Origin: Rhizobium sophorae
GTDB taxonomy: Bacteria; Pseudomonadota; Alphaproteobacteria; Rhizobiales; Rhizobiaceae
DNA length: 64,000 bases
Direction: 5' to 3'
NCBI RefSeq assembly: GCF_013087515.1
Contig: NZ_JABFCN010000062.1
Span: 1-64,000, forward strand
The number at the start of each line of letters is the position of its first letter. Position 1 is the stretch's first letter. This document shows, one piece after another, positions 35,860 through 44,865 of the stretch. Both the position numbers and the translations under genes were made by a program. A model generated the notes under the pieces. That model made no database searches. It was not told the origin of the DNA and saw only the letters and a list, made by a program, of their open reading frames with translations.

Positions 35860-36088
35860 CTGTACTGTGGTCTAAGGTAACGTTTCTACGATTGTCGGGA
35901 TCGATGGATCCGTAACGGGCCGTCTCTCGAAGTATTGTACGATCCGGCAGTCATCAATCCCGATGTGGTGTTTTCCGAAGTCTTCAGAGGACCCGAATTC
36001 GGAAGTCGGATCGTATTCCATGCGACGAGCGGAAAAACTACCCGCCAACAACGGGTGTGGGTCTATCTCCGGGCTTGTGTTTACAGGG

Positions 36089-36550
36089 CTACAGCTGAAA
36101 GCTGGCACCCCAGCTTTTGACTGGCCAATGGTTTTCGGCTCCGTGCCCGACGTTGAAATAGAAGTTGTTCAGGAGTTTCTGGCTAAAGAACCACACCATT
36201 TCGGTAAATTGCTGCCTTGTGACCTCAAGCCCAAGGTTGAAGGACGGCATGTTTTCTGACTTGAACATAAACCCAGCTTCGACGCGCTGCGGCGTTAGCG
36301 GAGTGCGTACCCAGAACGAAACGACCGCAGGCCACCGCATTTTTGTGCGAGGCGAGATCACGACCGCGCCCACTATGAGGTATGTAAATTCGACTGACAT
36401 CTCCGGAGGTCCAGGTTGGATGTGCTGGCCGATGGAGCCGGATGGGCGTTGGGCGAATTCTCCAGCCCAATCTCCCACTTCGACCTCCGGCCAAGGAAAT
36501 TTCGGCAGCTCCTTTTTTGTGCTTTTCGGCATCGGGAACCTCTCCGGCAA
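36089..36550 (-). CDS. Hypothetical protein
   Basis: 153 residues; a second Met six codons in is another possible start. It opens with a basic/Pro-rich tail (PKSTKKELPKFPWPEVEVG) and continues with strands such as FTYLIVGAVVISP and VVSFWVRTPL. No family recognised. Isolated between the kinase gene and the oxidoreductase operon, with gaps of about 180-230 bp on either side where I see no gene. Confidence 0.5.
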   Translation of the reverse strand: MPERFPMPKSTKKELPKFPWPEVEVGDWAGEFAQRPSGSIGQHIQPGPPEMSVEFTYLIVGAVVISPRTKMRWPAVVSFWVRTPLTPQRVEAGFMFKSENMPSFNLGLEVTRQQFTEMVWFFSQKLLNNFYFNVGHGAENHWPVKSWGASFQL

Positions 36551-36727
36551 TGAACGTCAGCAGACAAAGGACAAAGTGCGTCGACTCTTCATGCAGTCAA
36601 GAAGACCCCAGGTCCTGCATCCGGATCGACGGGGTATGGCGCCGGTTCATGTCGACGGCTCCAGCCTTTTCTCAGCCGCGATCGGAGCGGCCTCCTGAGA
36701 TAAAATGGTCGTCGAGCCACCTGTGTG

Positions 36728-38383
36728 TTAGGCGAATGCCTTCAATGCAGCATGGATTTGGGATACGACGGCTGCGCCTTCACCGACAGCGGCAGCGACG
36801 CGCTTCGTTGAACCGGACCTGACGTCGCCAATCGCGAAAAGATTTCGAAGGCTAGTTTCAAGAGATGTGCGTTGACCGTCGTTGGCGCCGGTAGTCTCGG
36901 GGCCTGTGAGAATAAAGCCAGAGCGATCGCGCTTCACATGCTCGACCAGCCACCCGGCGTTGGGATCCGCGCCGATGAAGAGGAACATATGGCGCAGCTC
37001 GAGATCTCGCTTTTCACCCGTCGCGTTGTTCCTTACGACGGCTCCAGAAAGCTCAGAGCGGGTGTCGCCGGATACAGCGTCGATCTCGCAGCCCATATGT
37101 ATTTCGACATTTGGTAGCTGCCCGATGCGGTCCACCAAATACTGAGACATGGTTTCTTCCAGGGGGCGGCGGGCAACGAGATGCAGCTTCTTTACCTGCG
37201 GCGCCAGGTAGGCGACCGCCTGTCCCGCGGAATTGCCGCCGCCAACAAGCGCGATCTCTTCACCTTGGCAGAGGCGGGCTTCAACAGATGTGGCCCAGTA
37301 GCAAATCCCCGATCCCTCGAATTTATCAATGTCCGCGACGGCTGGTCGGCGGTACCGAGCACCTGACGCGATTACGACAGTTTTGGCCCGAACGGACCGA
37401 CCGTCATCCAGTTCCAAGGAGTGATAACCATCTGATGCGGGCACGAATTTTCGAACTTCGATTGGCAGCGCGATCTCTGCACCAAACTTGAGGGCTTGGT
37501 TGAACGCTCTGCCAGCGAGAGCTTGTCCCGATATTCCCGTTGGAAAGCCAAGGTAGTTCTCGATCCGAGCCGACGCCCCGGCTTGGCCGCCAACAGCTCG
37601 TTCATCCAGCACTATCACTTTCAAGCCTTCGGATGCGGCGTAGACCGATGTAGCCAATCCAGCGGGGCCTGCCCCGACGACTGCAACGTCGTACAGGACG
37701 TCCGTGTTGATGTCCGGTGTGATCCCAAGACAAAGAGCGGCTTCCTGATTGCTTGGATTGTTGAGCACACTGCCGCTAGGGCAAACCATGACAGGCAAGG
37801 CGTCGGCCGAGACGCCAAGCTTTTTGACTAGCTCACGGCCACTCTCGTCCGCTGAGGCGTCGAGAACCAAGTGAGGATAGCCGCTGCGCGTGAGAAATCC
37901 CTGCAGACGAGTGATTGCGGCGCTTCCAGGGGTGCCAATTAGGATGGAACCAGCACCTCCGGTGTCGATCAAAGCAACTCGACGAAGGATAAAGGCTCGC
38001 ATCACCAATTCGCCAATGTCGGCTGAACCAATAACCAACGCCCGGAGGTGTGATCCGTCGTAGGGTAGCGCAACGCACCCCTCCGCACCGGCGGCGCCTC
38101 TCACCAATGAAGGTCGACCTGCCAGTTGACTGACCTCGCCTGTGAACTGGCCGGGCGAATGGGTCACCACGTTCAATTCATGCGAAAGGCCGTCGTGTCG
38201 AAATACGTCCAAGCTTCCTTCAAGCACCAGCCAGACTGGCGCGTCTTTTTCGCCGAAATGCACCACTATCTCGCCTGCAGAAAAGTGGTGAGGTTCCCCG
38301 CTGGCGAACCTCCGGGCCGATATCATCTGCGTCGGGCTCAAGACTGGAAACATCTGTTCCGCGCGATTATTCGAATTTGCCAT
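36728..38383 (-). CDS. Cyclic-nucleotide-binding domain fused to thioredoxin-reductase-like FAD protein
   Basis: About 551 residues from MANSNNRAEQM. Residues 1-130 form a cNMP-binding beta-barrel (HHFSAGEIVVHFGEKDAPVWLVLEGSLDVF). From about 225 an FAD module follows: DVAVVGAGPAGLATSVYAA, then NADPH-binding ALVGGGNSAGQAVAYLA and GDVRSGSTKRVAAAVGEG. The redox CxxC of true thioredoxin reductase is absent where expected (SGICYWATSV). It is known as a fusion type in proteobacteria, often beside UBP zinc-finger genes, as here (23 bp upstream). Likely cAMP-responsive; substrate unknown. Confidence 0.9.
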   Translation of the reverse strand: MANSNNRAEQMFPVLSPTQMISARRFASGEPHHFSAGEIVVHFGEKDAPVWLVLEGSLDVFRHDGLSHELNVVTHSPGQFTGEVSQLAGRPSLVRGAAGAEGCVALPYDGSHLRALVIGSADIGELVMRAFILRRVALIDTGGAGSILIGTPGSAAITRLQGFLTRSGYPHLVLDASADESGRELVKKLGVSADALPVMVCPSGSVLNNPSNQEAALCLGITPDINTDVLYDVAVVGAGPAGLATSVYAASEGLKVIVLDERAVGGQAGASARIENYLGFPTGISGQALAGRAFNQALKFGAEIALPIEVRKFVPASDGYHSLELDDGRSVRAKTVVIASGARYRRPAVADIDKFEGSGICYWATSVEARLCQGEEIALVGGGNSAGQAVAYLAPQVKKLHLVARRPLEETMSQYLVDRIGQLPNVEIHMGCEIDAVSGDTRSELSGAVVRNNATGEKRDLELRHMFLFIGADPNAGWLVEHVKRDRSGFILTGPETTGANDGQRTSLETSLRNLFAIGDVRSGSTKRVAAAVGEGAAVVSQIHAALKAFA

Positions 38384-38406
38384 GAGAATGCTCCGCCGCT
38401 CCGGCT

Positions 38407-38709
38407 TCAATAGAATTTGGGAATAGGCCCCGGATGTGGTGTCCGATCGGGAAGTTCGACGATGGTCTCGTCGACAAAGCACCAGCCCCAACCTTCGGGA
38501 GGGTCGTAGCCTTCGATTATCGGGTGGCCGGTCTCCTGAAAATGCTTGGTGGCATGATGACCGATGGAATCATCGCAACATCCGACATGGCCGCATTCCC
38601 GGCAGAGCCTGAGGTGTACCCAGCCTTGACCAATCTCCAGGCATTCCTCGCAGCCCAATGTGCGAGGTTTCACTCCGTATACGCTAGATCCATGGTTGCA
38701 CGTACTCAT
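38407..38709 (-). CDS. UBP-type zinc-finger protein
   Basis: 100 residues from MSTCNHGSS, an ATG overlapping the anti-sigma stop (ATGA). Zinc ligands: CNH, LGCEECLEIG, LRLCRECGHVGCCDDSIGHHATKHFQETGHPI, the ZnF-UBP pattern. In eukaryotes this finger binds ubiquitin C-termini; bacterial copies commonly sit beside cNMP-binding thioredoxin-reductase-like genes, and do so here. Cytosolic; role unknown. Confidence 0.9.
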   Translation of the reverse strand: MSTCNHGSSVYGVKPRTLGCEECLEIGQGWVHLRLCRECGHVGCCDDSIGHHATKHFQETGHPIIEGYDPPEGWGWCFVDETIVELPDRTPHPGPIPKFY

Positions 38710-39089
38710 GGGGACCCCCATCCGATTGGTTGTTGTAATTGACCGGGAGATTGTATCGAAGTGCCTGCTTCTAGCAACGGGCGGGAGATCCACCCGGCTA
38801 AGGCCCCGATAAAAATTCCTGCCACCGTCCCAAGGACGAGCGCCGTCTGACGCGGTAGCTGATATCCCGCGTTATGGAGTGCATTGTTTAAGCTTGCGGG
38901 TACGTCTTCAGCCCCGACGGGGTCAAGCGTTCGACGAAGAGCCTCGGCCTGACGTTCATAGGCGCCCACACGCTGGGCGGCGCTCAGATCGCCATGGAGA
39001 TAGGTCTCGACTTCAATCTTTTTCTCTGGAGCAAGACTGTGGTCGATGAAGCATTGAAGGTCTGCTTCTGTGATTACCCGAATTGTCAC
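38706..39089 (-). CDS. Membrane anti-sigma factor
   Basis: 127 residues. N-terminal cytosolic region with the anti-sigma-like ITEADLQCFIDHSLAPEKKIEVETYL, then one membrane helix (ALVLGTVAGIFIGALAGWI) and a short outer tail. Such proteins hold their ECF sigma until a periplasmic signal arrives. The start overlaps the sigma stop by four bases and the stop overlaps the zinc-finger start, so the operon is tightly coupled. Confidence 0.82.
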   Translation of the reverse strand: MTIRVITEADLQCFIDHSLAPEKKIEVETYLHGDLSAAQRVGAYERQAEALRRTLDPVGAEDVPASLNNALHNAGYQLPRQTALVLGTVAGIFIGALAGWISRPLLEAGTSIQSPGQLQQPIGWGSP

Positions 39090-39565
39090 TTCACCCTCCG
39101 CAGGTAAGGCCTTTTGATGAGCGTTTGCCGGATTGGGGCTTCAACGATGAGCCTGAGCTGCTCCCGCGCTTGCGGCAGCAAACGTAGAAGCTCGCCCTCC
39201 GAAATATCCAGGACCTGCGCAGCCTCGCGATGAGAGAGCCGCTCTACCGAAGTCAAAAGGATCGAGCTTCGTTGGACCGGCGCGAGTTTTGACAAAGCGA
39301 TCGCTGGTCCGATGACCTTTTGCCCATAGTTTTCAGGATAGTCAGCGGACGGCGTTGCCGACGCTTTCCCGTCCACCAGGCCACACATCAACCTAAGAGC
39401 ATTGAGGCGTACATTTGAGTGTCCCATCCACAGCCACCGAGCTCGCAATTTCTTAAGAGTGGTGAGCACGAGGACATCCGCTGCATCCACGTCCGGACAG
39501 TGGCCTCGCGCAAAACGCCTCAACGACGGAAGGTGTGGGAGAACTGCTTCGCTAAAGTTTTTCAT
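39086..39565 (-). CDS. ECF-type sigma factor-like protein
   Basis: 159 residues. Region 2-like start (FSEAVLPHLPSLRRFARGH, VDAADVLVLTTLKKL) and region 4-like helix-turn-helix: LSHREAAQVLDISEGELLRLLPQAREQL. Overlaps the anti-sigma start by ATGA. Region 2 is divergent from canonical ECF sigmas, so promoter recognition may be atypical. It heads the operon with anti-sigma, UBP zinc finger and cNMP-binding reductase. Confidence 0.78.
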   Translation of the reverse strand: MKNFSEAVLPHLPSLRRFARGHCPDVDAADVLVLTTLKKLRARWLWMGHSNVRLNALRLMCGLVDGKASATPSADYPENYGQKVIGPAIALSKLAPVQRSSILLTSVERLSHREAAQVLDISEGELLRLLPQAREQLRLIVEAPIRQTLIKRPYLRRVK

Positions 39566-39749
39566 AGGTTCTTTCTCTAAGCGCCGGACGGGGTCAAATC
39601 TTGGATGATTTCGCCGCCGCGTCGTTGATGCTTCAGCTCGCGTAGCGCTTGAGTGGGAGTGGGAGTGGGTAGGAAGCGTAGTGACAGGATCGGATTGTCA
39701 AAGAATTGGTCGCGCAATTGGGTACATTCGTCTCATCAGCCGCCCGGGA

Positions 39750-40040
39750 CCGCCCTCCCGCTAGCCGCTGGTCGTGAGGGCAAGCCCCTTGCTGCGAATG
39801 CTCTCCAAGCCGCATTCGCGTCGCGGCCCCTCGTTTTGGATCCCCCAACCAAAACGAGGGGCCGCAAAACCTTCGGATTCTTTGGCAGTAAAAAGCCGCG
39901 TGCGAGACGCGTTCCTTCTAACGAGGACGTCGGCTTTGCCTTTAAGACCCCACAAGACGCCACCTTGGTGAAGCTTGGCGGCAAGGAAACCGGTCCATTC
40001 CACCGTGTGCTTCGACGGCAATGTCTACGAGGCTAGTCAT
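39750..40040 (-). pseudogene. Decayed 5' fragment of a paralogue of the gene at 40655
   Basis: The translation starts MTSLVDIAVEAHGGMDRF, then, in another frame, continues LAAKLHQGGVLWGLKGKADVL. This matches the start of the intact gene at 40655 (IDAHGGLDQWKKFSQLSAHLVQGGALWTLKGQAG). The frame breaks at about 39985-40005 and homology ends after about 50 codons, near the large hairpin at 39823. Likely a duplication remnant following GlcG. Confidence 0.65.
39823..39865. repeat. 17-bp perfect inverted repeat (large hairpin)
   Basis: Arms 39823-39839 and 39849-39865 are exact reverse complements (GCGGCCCCTCGTTTTGG type), with a 9-base loop ATCCCCCAA. Very stable as RNA or cruciform. It lies within the decayed paralogue and downstream of its visible homology. 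No T-run follows in either direction; could be a rho-independent-like terminator, a REP-type element or a mobile-element scar. Confidence 0.75.
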
Positions 40041-40053
40041 TGGATTTCTTCTG

Positions 40054-40467
40054 CTAGTTTGGGTTTGGAAGAGCTTGAAGCGCAGCTTCAGCAACGGCAA
40101 TGTCCTGTTCGATGGAGCCACCGCTGACGCCAACGGCTCCGGCCACGTTGCCATCGAGAAGGATCGGAATGCCCCCACCAAGGATGACGAAAGCCCCGCC
40201 ATTGACCGAGCTGACAGCGAATAGCGATTGTCCTGGCTGGATCATTGGAACGAAGGCAGCGGACGGGGCGTGAAACGCCCTGGCAGTCCGGGCTTTGCCG
40301 ATCGCCAGGTCGAATGCTCCTGGCCACGCCATGTCCATCCGCGCCATGGCGACCAGGTCTCCACCACCATCGAGAATGACGATTGTGGACTTAACGCCGA
40401 TCTGGTTGGCCGCATGTTCGGCTTTTTCGATCATGGCTCTGGCGAGGGAGAGGTCGAGGACACTCAT
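40054..40467 (-). CDS. GlcG/HbpS family protein (DUF336)
   Basis: 137 residues from MSVLDLSLARAM. Family pattern: MIEKAEHAANQIGVKSTIVILDGGGDLVAMARMDMAW, then AFVPMIQPGQSLFAVSS and GGIPILLDGNVAGAVGVSGGS. Members bind haem, corrinoids or small acids and accompany oxidoreductases. No signal peptide, so cytosolic. Its upstream neighbours are a conserved hypothetical and an alpha/beta hydrolase on the same strand. Confidence 0.88.
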   Translation of the reverse strand: MSVLDLSLARAMIEKAEHAANQIGVKSTIVILDGGGDLVAMARMDMAWPGAFDLAIGKARTARAFHAPSAAFVPMIQPGQSLFAVSSVNGGAFVILGGGIPILLDGNVAGAVGVSGGSIEQDIAVAEAALQALPNPN

Positions 40468-40620
40468 GCTGTTATCCAGTGCGCTGAGGGATCGGGGCGA
40501 CACCGCACCCAGCAGCGGCTGGGTGCAGTTAGTGCGATTGTGAGATCGGGTACGGTGATGACTCGTGCGGCTTGTGACGAGCGGCCGATTGCAGGTCGAA
40601 CACCGCGTGCGACCGTTGAG

Positions 40621-40648
40621 GGCGGGCGAGGGCGGTGCCTCGCCCGCC
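40621..40648. terminator. GC-rich hairpin downstream of the gene at 40655
   Basis: Eleven-base arms GGCGGGCGAGG (40621-40631) and CCTCGCCCGCC (40638-40648) enclose a 6-base loop, 6 bases past the stop of the minus-strand gene. Probably a terminator or mRNA 3' stabiliser. Confidence 0.6.
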
Positions 40649-40654
40649 GGGCGA

Positions 40655-41374
40655 TCAACTTAGTTTGATGTCAGAGAGATCGATGGAAACGACCAAAGGC
40701 TCGGCCATGGATTGTCCATCGGGCTGGCGTGGAAAGATACGGCGCACGGTCGGGAACTTGATCCCCTGAACTTCGGTATAGTCGCTGATGTAATGTGCAC
40801 CAGGTGTGTTGCCAGCGATCTCGACGTCGTAGTCGTGACGTTTCAGCAGACCGGATTCATCGATGTAGAGCGTCTGGACGGTGCTGTGGGTCGCGATTTC
40901 TTTCGGGAACGTCACCTTCAGGTGCTTCCAGGTCTCGCCTTTCTCCGTCCAGTCACCGAGTTCTTCGGTTTCGACCCCCGGCGCCGCGAGCAGGAACGGC
41001 ATATTGAGATAGGTCCACATGGCGATCCCGGCGAAGTAGGCAAGCTGCTCCTCAGACCAGGGTGTTTCCAAGGTGTGGCCAGCGAACGACGCGCGAGGGC
41101 TTTCGAGTTCGCCGACGATATTCCCGCCGTTGTCCTTGATGGTGACCTTGCCTGGTTCGAAGCGTGTGACTTTCGCCTCGGGACCCAGAGGGGAGTGCGA
41201 TGCCCATTCATCGCCGAGACCGACGGTGACGTTCGTTTCATCAAGCTTTCCAGCCTGGCCCTTCAGTGTCCAAAGGGCGCCGCCTTGGACGAGGTGAGCG
41301 GACAGCTGAGAGAACTTTTTCCACTGATCGAGACCACCGTGGGCGTCGATAATCTTCTGTGCGAGTGCGTTCAT
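40655..41374 (-). CDS. Conserved hypothetical protein
   Basis: 239 residues beginning MNALAQKIIDAHGGLDQW. Rich in beta strands with spaced charged loops (TLKGQAGKLDETNVTVGLG, VTIKDNGGNIVGELESP) and the segment TLYIDESGLLKRHDYDVEIAGN; this looks like an outer-membrane-lipoprotein-sorting-like beta fold, but that is inference. A fragment of a paralogue lies at 39750. Second gene after the alpha/beta hydrolase and probably in its operon; a strong hairpin follows its stop. Confidence 0.7.
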   Translation of the reverse strand: MNALAQKIIDAHGGLDQWKKFSQLSAHLVQGGALWTLKGQAGKLDETNVTVGLGDEWASHSPLGPEAKVTRFEPGKVTIKDNGGNIVGELESPRASFAGHTLETPWSEEQLAYFAGIAMWTYLNMPFLLAAPGVETEELGDWTEKGETWKHLKVTFPKEIATHSTVQTLYIDESGLLKRHDYDVEIAGNTPGAHYISDYTEVQGIKFPTVRRIFPRQPDGQSMAEPLVVSIDLSDIKLS

Positions 41375-41400
41375 AGTATTTCTCCTTGTGTGTGGCGCGA

Positions 41401-42231
41401 TCAGGCGTCCAGGAATGTTTTGACGTGCGCGACGAAGGTCTCTGGGTACTGGAATAGCGCACCGTGGCCAGAGTCCGGATAGATGATCAGGGTGGCCGTG
41501 CTCATGTTCTTGAACATCTCGTACGCGTTGATCGACGGGAACATGGTGTCGTCGCTTCCGTGGACGATCAGAGCAGGCTGTTTGATTGCCTTCAGGGAGG
41601 CGTGATCCGGGTCTTGCTCAGCGCACCAGCCGATAATTGAAGCGGCCTGAGGATTGCTGACGTCTTCGCCGCTCTCGGGGTCACGATCGTTCTTGCGGAC
41701 GGTAGCACGGGCAACGAAGGCTCTCGCAGCTGCCTGGCTTGCGTCTGACGGCGGGAAGAAGAGGGGGAGGCGCACATCAGGAGCATTTTTGGAAAACGCG
41801 TCCTGGACGACCTCCATGAGGTGCTCTTCTCCTCCCTTTGGTGCGGTGCCAGCCAAGATGATTTTGCGGACCTTGACGGCGGAACGGGCGGCCATGACCT
41901 GCGCCAAGAAACCGCCGAGCGAGAAGCCAAGGAGATCGACTTCATCGAGGCCAAGTGCGTTGATGAAGTTCTCAGCGTCAGTCGCCATCTGATCGACGTT
42001 GTCGGGCGTCTTGCCGCCAGATGTCCCGACGCCAGCATTGTTGAAGATCACCACCGGGCGATCCGCTGCAAGTGAATTGGCAACGATGGGATCCCAAGCG
42101 TCCATTGTTCCGGTGAAATGCTGCATAAAGACCAGCGGGACGCCGGTCTTCGGCCCAAGACGGCGATAGGCGAACCGTATACCCCCAGCCTCGACGTACT
42201 CGGTAGGTGCTGTCTCCAATGCGACGGACAT
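41401..42231 (-). CDS. Alpha/beta hydrolase
   Basis: 276 residues from MSVALETAPTEY; an upstream extension to 42303 is rejected. Oxyanion/strand block VPLVFMQHFTGTMDAWDP, nucleophile elbow LLGFSLGGFLAQ (Ser), Asp in VHGSDDTMFPSI, His in DSGHGALFQ. Typical of small cytosolic esterase/haloperoxidase-like enzymes. It is the first gene of a minus-strand row and has the 3 x 10-bp CTTAA operator 82-106 bp upstream of its ATG. Confidence 0.88.
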   Translation of the reverse strand: MSVALETAPTEYVEAGGIRFAYRRLGPKTGVPLVFMQHFTGTMDAWDPIVANSLAADRPVVIFNNAGVGTSGGKTPDNVDQMATDAENFINALGLDEVDLLGFSLGGFLAQVMAARSAVKVRKIILAGTAPKGGEEHLMEVVQDAFSKNAPDVRLPLFFPPSDASQAAARAFVARATVRKNDRDPESGEDVSNPQAASIIGWCAEQDPDHASLKAIKQPALIVHGSDDTMFPSINAYEMFKNMSTATLIIYPDSGHGALFQYPETFVAHVKTFLDA

Positions 42232-42307
42232 GCTGTATTCCTTCCTCGGTGATGCGGCTGAGCCGTGTGTGTTTCCGAGGAGATACTGCCTGCCGGGTGC
42301 CAACCAC

Positions 42308-42342
42308 GCGAGTTAAGGCATATTAAGTGATGTTAAGGCCGA
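42308..42342 (-). promoter_or_regulatory. Triple 10-bp-spaced CTTAA operator, copy 1
   Basis: Read on the plus strand, TTAAG occurs at 42313-42317, 42323-42327 and 42333-42337, exactly 10 bp apart; on the minus strand these are CTTAA boxes followed by CTCGC. The same layout recurs at 51457 and 56343. Direct repeats on one face of the helix suit OmpR-type winged-helix proteins. Confidence 0.6.
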
Positions 42343-42611
42343 AATAGCTGGGAGCAGCCGTTGATTGCGGAACAAAGGGGAGGCGTTGGCACCCAGCTTG
42401 GCGCATTCGGATCTATTCGAAAGAGGTGCCGAATTTTCTTGGAGAGGCTGTCCGGATGACGGCGATTGAGGTTTGGGCCTTGCAAGTGATCGTGCGCCAG
42501 CGCTTCATTTCGAGCGAGGATGCTCCAAGCTCGTCAGCGATCGCGACTCCAACAAGGATGCCCAACAAGCTACGGTCAAGCTCGTCATGGGCATCCTTCG
42601 AGGCGAGGATG

Positions 42612-44150
42612 TTACTTTCCTGTGCCTGAGTTCTGGAGAGCCGACGGCAGCATGACGTCCGGGAAATCCTGATAGGAAACCGGGCGCAGGAAGCGATAGA
42701 TCGCTAGTGTTCCGACCGACGTGGAGCGGCCATCGGATGTTGCCGGGAAGGGGCCTCCGTGGACCATTGCGGGCGAGACTTCGACGCCGGTGCCAAAGCC
42801 GTTGATCAGCAATCTCCCTGCCAATTGTTGGAGGCGCGGGACGATCATTTGAGCCGCGGGATAGTCGGCCTCGTCAACTTGCAACGCAATCGTCAGCTGA
42901 CCTTCCAGATTATCGACGACCTCTAAGACCTGGCGTTCATCCGAGCATTTGACGATCAAGCCTGCCGCGCCGAAGACCTCTTCCTGCAATTCGGGGTGAG
43001 CGAGGAACGATGAAGCGTCGGTCTCAAACAGCGCCGTAGCGGCCTGAAATTCCTTGCCATCCTGTCCGCGAGCAAGCTCCGCCACCGAAGAGTGAGACGC
43101 CAGTCGCTGTACCGCTTCACAGTAAGCTTTGAAGATCCCGCCTGTCAGCATTGTTTGTGCCGGTGTCTCCGCAAGTGCCCCACGCGCTGCAGCTTTGAAG
43201 GCCTCAAGGCCGGGACTGTCAATCGCAATCAACAAACCGGGGTTCGTGCAAAACTGACCAGCACCCAAGACGAGCGATCCTGCGAACGCCTTCCCAATGT
43301 CCGGCCCCCTTCGCTGCAACGCATTGGGAAATAGGATGACCGGGTTGATGCTGCTCATTTCGGCGTAGACCGGAATCGGCTGCTTGCGCTCTGATGCGAT
43401 CTTCACTAACGCCATACCACCGCGTCTGGACCCCGTGAAGCCGACCGCCTTGATCCGATGATCGGCGACAAGCGCTTGTCCGACTTCAAAGCCGGTGTCG
43501 AAGAGCATCGCGAAGGTCCCCGGATGCAGACCACTATCGGACACGGCCTTTTGTACGGCATGCCCGACCAGCTCGGAGGTTCCTGGGTGCGCAGAGTGGG
43601 CTTTGACAATAACCGGGCAGCCAGCCGCCAGCGCGGATGCCGTGTCGCCGCCTGCAACAGAGAACGCCAATGGGAAGTTTGACGCTCCGAAAACAGCGAC
43701 TGGACCCAAGGCGACGTTTCGAAGTCTCAGGTCAGGCTTGGGAACGGGCTTACGCGTCGGATCGCCCGCATCAAATCGTAGCTCTTGGAAGCGGCCAGCC
43801 CTTACCTCCTTGGCGAACAGTCGAAGTTGACCGACGGTCCTGGCCCGCTCGCCTTCAAGTCGACCTCTTGGGAGGCCGGTCTCGGCCATGGCCCGCACGA
43901 TCAAGTCGTCACCGATTGCCTCAATTTCTAGAGCAACACGGTCAAGGAAAGCGGCTCGCGTGTCGAGGCCAGTTTCGCTGAAGCTTGGAAATGCTTCCCA
44001 TGCCAGTGCAGAAGCTTCGTTCACCTCATCGAGCGTGGCACCTGCGAATTCGACGGGCAAGCTGTTGCCGGTCGCAGCCTCGACTGCAAAGAACGACTTT
44101 CCTTTGCCCATCCGGGCGGTTCCACCGATGAGCAAGCTACCGTTTAACAT
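42612..44150 (-). CDS. NADP-dependent aldehyde dehydrogenase, ketoglutarate-semialdehyde type
   Basis: 512 residues. ALDH fold: GPVAVFGASNFPLAFSVAGGDTASALAAGCPVIVKAH, FTGSRRGG, catalytic Glu in YAEMSSINPV and Cys in GAGQFCTNPG. The EMSSINPV block marks the 2,5-dioxovalerate / ketoglutarate-semialdehyde dehydrogenase subgroup used in sugar-acid and pentose breakdown. It lies 13 bp after a TetR gene on the same strand, which probably controls it. Substrate is inferred from subgroup only. Confidence 0.88.
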   Translation of the reverse strand: MLNGSLLIGGTARMGKGKSFFAVEAATGNSLPVEFAGATLDEVNEASALAWEAFPSFSETGLDTRAAFLDRVALEIEAIGDDLIVRAMAETGLPRGRLEGERARTVGQLRLFAKEVRAGRFQELRFDAGDPTRKPVPKPDLRLRNVALGPVAVFGASNFPLAFSVAGGDTASALAAGCPVIVKAHSAHPGTSELVGHAVQKAVSDSGLHPGTFAMLFDTGFEVGQALVADHRIKAVGFTGSRRGGMALVKIASERKQPIPVYAEMSSINPVILFPNALQRRGPDIGKAFAGSLVLGAGQFCTNPGLLIAIDSPGLEAFKAAARGALAETPAQTMLTGGIFKAYCEAVQRLASHSSVAELARGQDGKEFQAATALFETDASSFLAHPELQEEVFGAAGLIVKCSDERQVLEVVDNLEGQLTIALQVDEADYPAAQMIVPRLQQLAGRLLINGFGTGVEVSPAMVHGGPFPATSDGRSTSVGTLAIYRFLRPVSYQDFPDVMLPSALQNSGTGK

Positions 44151-44163
44151 TTTCGAGGCCTTT

Positions 44164-44751
44164 CTAAAGTTGATCCGGACCTACATTGCTGAGCAATGCA
44201 AAGGCCATTTTGAAGAAGTCATCCAGCGGACCACGGTCGCCGGTTAGCTTCGTGCGAAGTTCGCAACCTTCCCAGCTGCTCACCAAAAATCGGGCGAGTT
44301 CACCAGCCTCGATGTCGGAACGAACTTGTCCGATTTCTTGTGCTGCTTTCACCGCGGCTGCCAAGCTCTCTGTCCATCTGTCTAGATCAGACCGCAGAGC
44401 TGCTTGTAAATGAGGAACCGCCGTCGAGCTCTCCGCGGTTAGATTGGCAATCAAGCAACCGCGGTCAAAACCGGCTTCCTGATGACGCGCCAGGCAAAAT
44501 TCGAAGTGGCGTCGTATCCGATCTATGGGTGGGAGGTTGGCGTCGAAGAGAATTTCCCGTTGAGAGGAAGCCACGTATTGCTCCAACACCGCGATGGCCA
44601 GCTCTTCCTTCGATTTGAAATGGTTATAGAAGCTTCCTTTTGGAACTCCGGCGGTGTCAGAAATTTCTTGGACGCCACAACCGTCATATCCAAGCGCGTG
44701 AAAGCGCTCCAGACCAGCCGCCAAGATCCGTTCCCTCACAGACGGTGCCAT
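44164..44751 (-). CDS. TetR/AcrR family regulator
   Basis: About 195 residues from MAPSVRERIL with GGGAG upstream. HTH: ILAAGLERFHALGYDGCGVQEISDTAGVPKGSFYNHFKSKEELAIAVLEQY, intact. The C-terminal ligand domain is helical with Cys-containing GCLIANLTAE. Followed within 13 bp by the aldehyde dehydrogenase. Reading continues into it, so repression of its own operon is likely. Confidence 0.9.
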   Translation of the reverse strand: MAPSVRERILAAGLERFHALGYDGCGVQEISDTAGVPKGSFYNHFKSKEELAIAVLEQYVASSQREILFDANLPPIDRIRRHFEFCLARHQEAGFDRGCLIANLTAESSTAVPHLQAALRSDLDRWTESLAAAVKAAQEIGQVRSDIEAGELARFLVSSWEGCELRTKLTGDRGPLDDFFKMAFALLSNVGPDQL

Positions 44752-44865
44752 TGTCGTCTCCCTTTTCAAAATGGGATACGAACGCAGGCGTCAGCCTTCA
44801 AGCCCCGCGAGCTAATAGTAGCTGAAAATTGAGGGGTGCAGGTTCATGAATCTGAGCCGATTGAA

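Noticed and set aside
39650..39668. Short tandem GTGGGA repeat upstream of the sigma factor
   Set aside because: Only three copies of six bases; no further structure.
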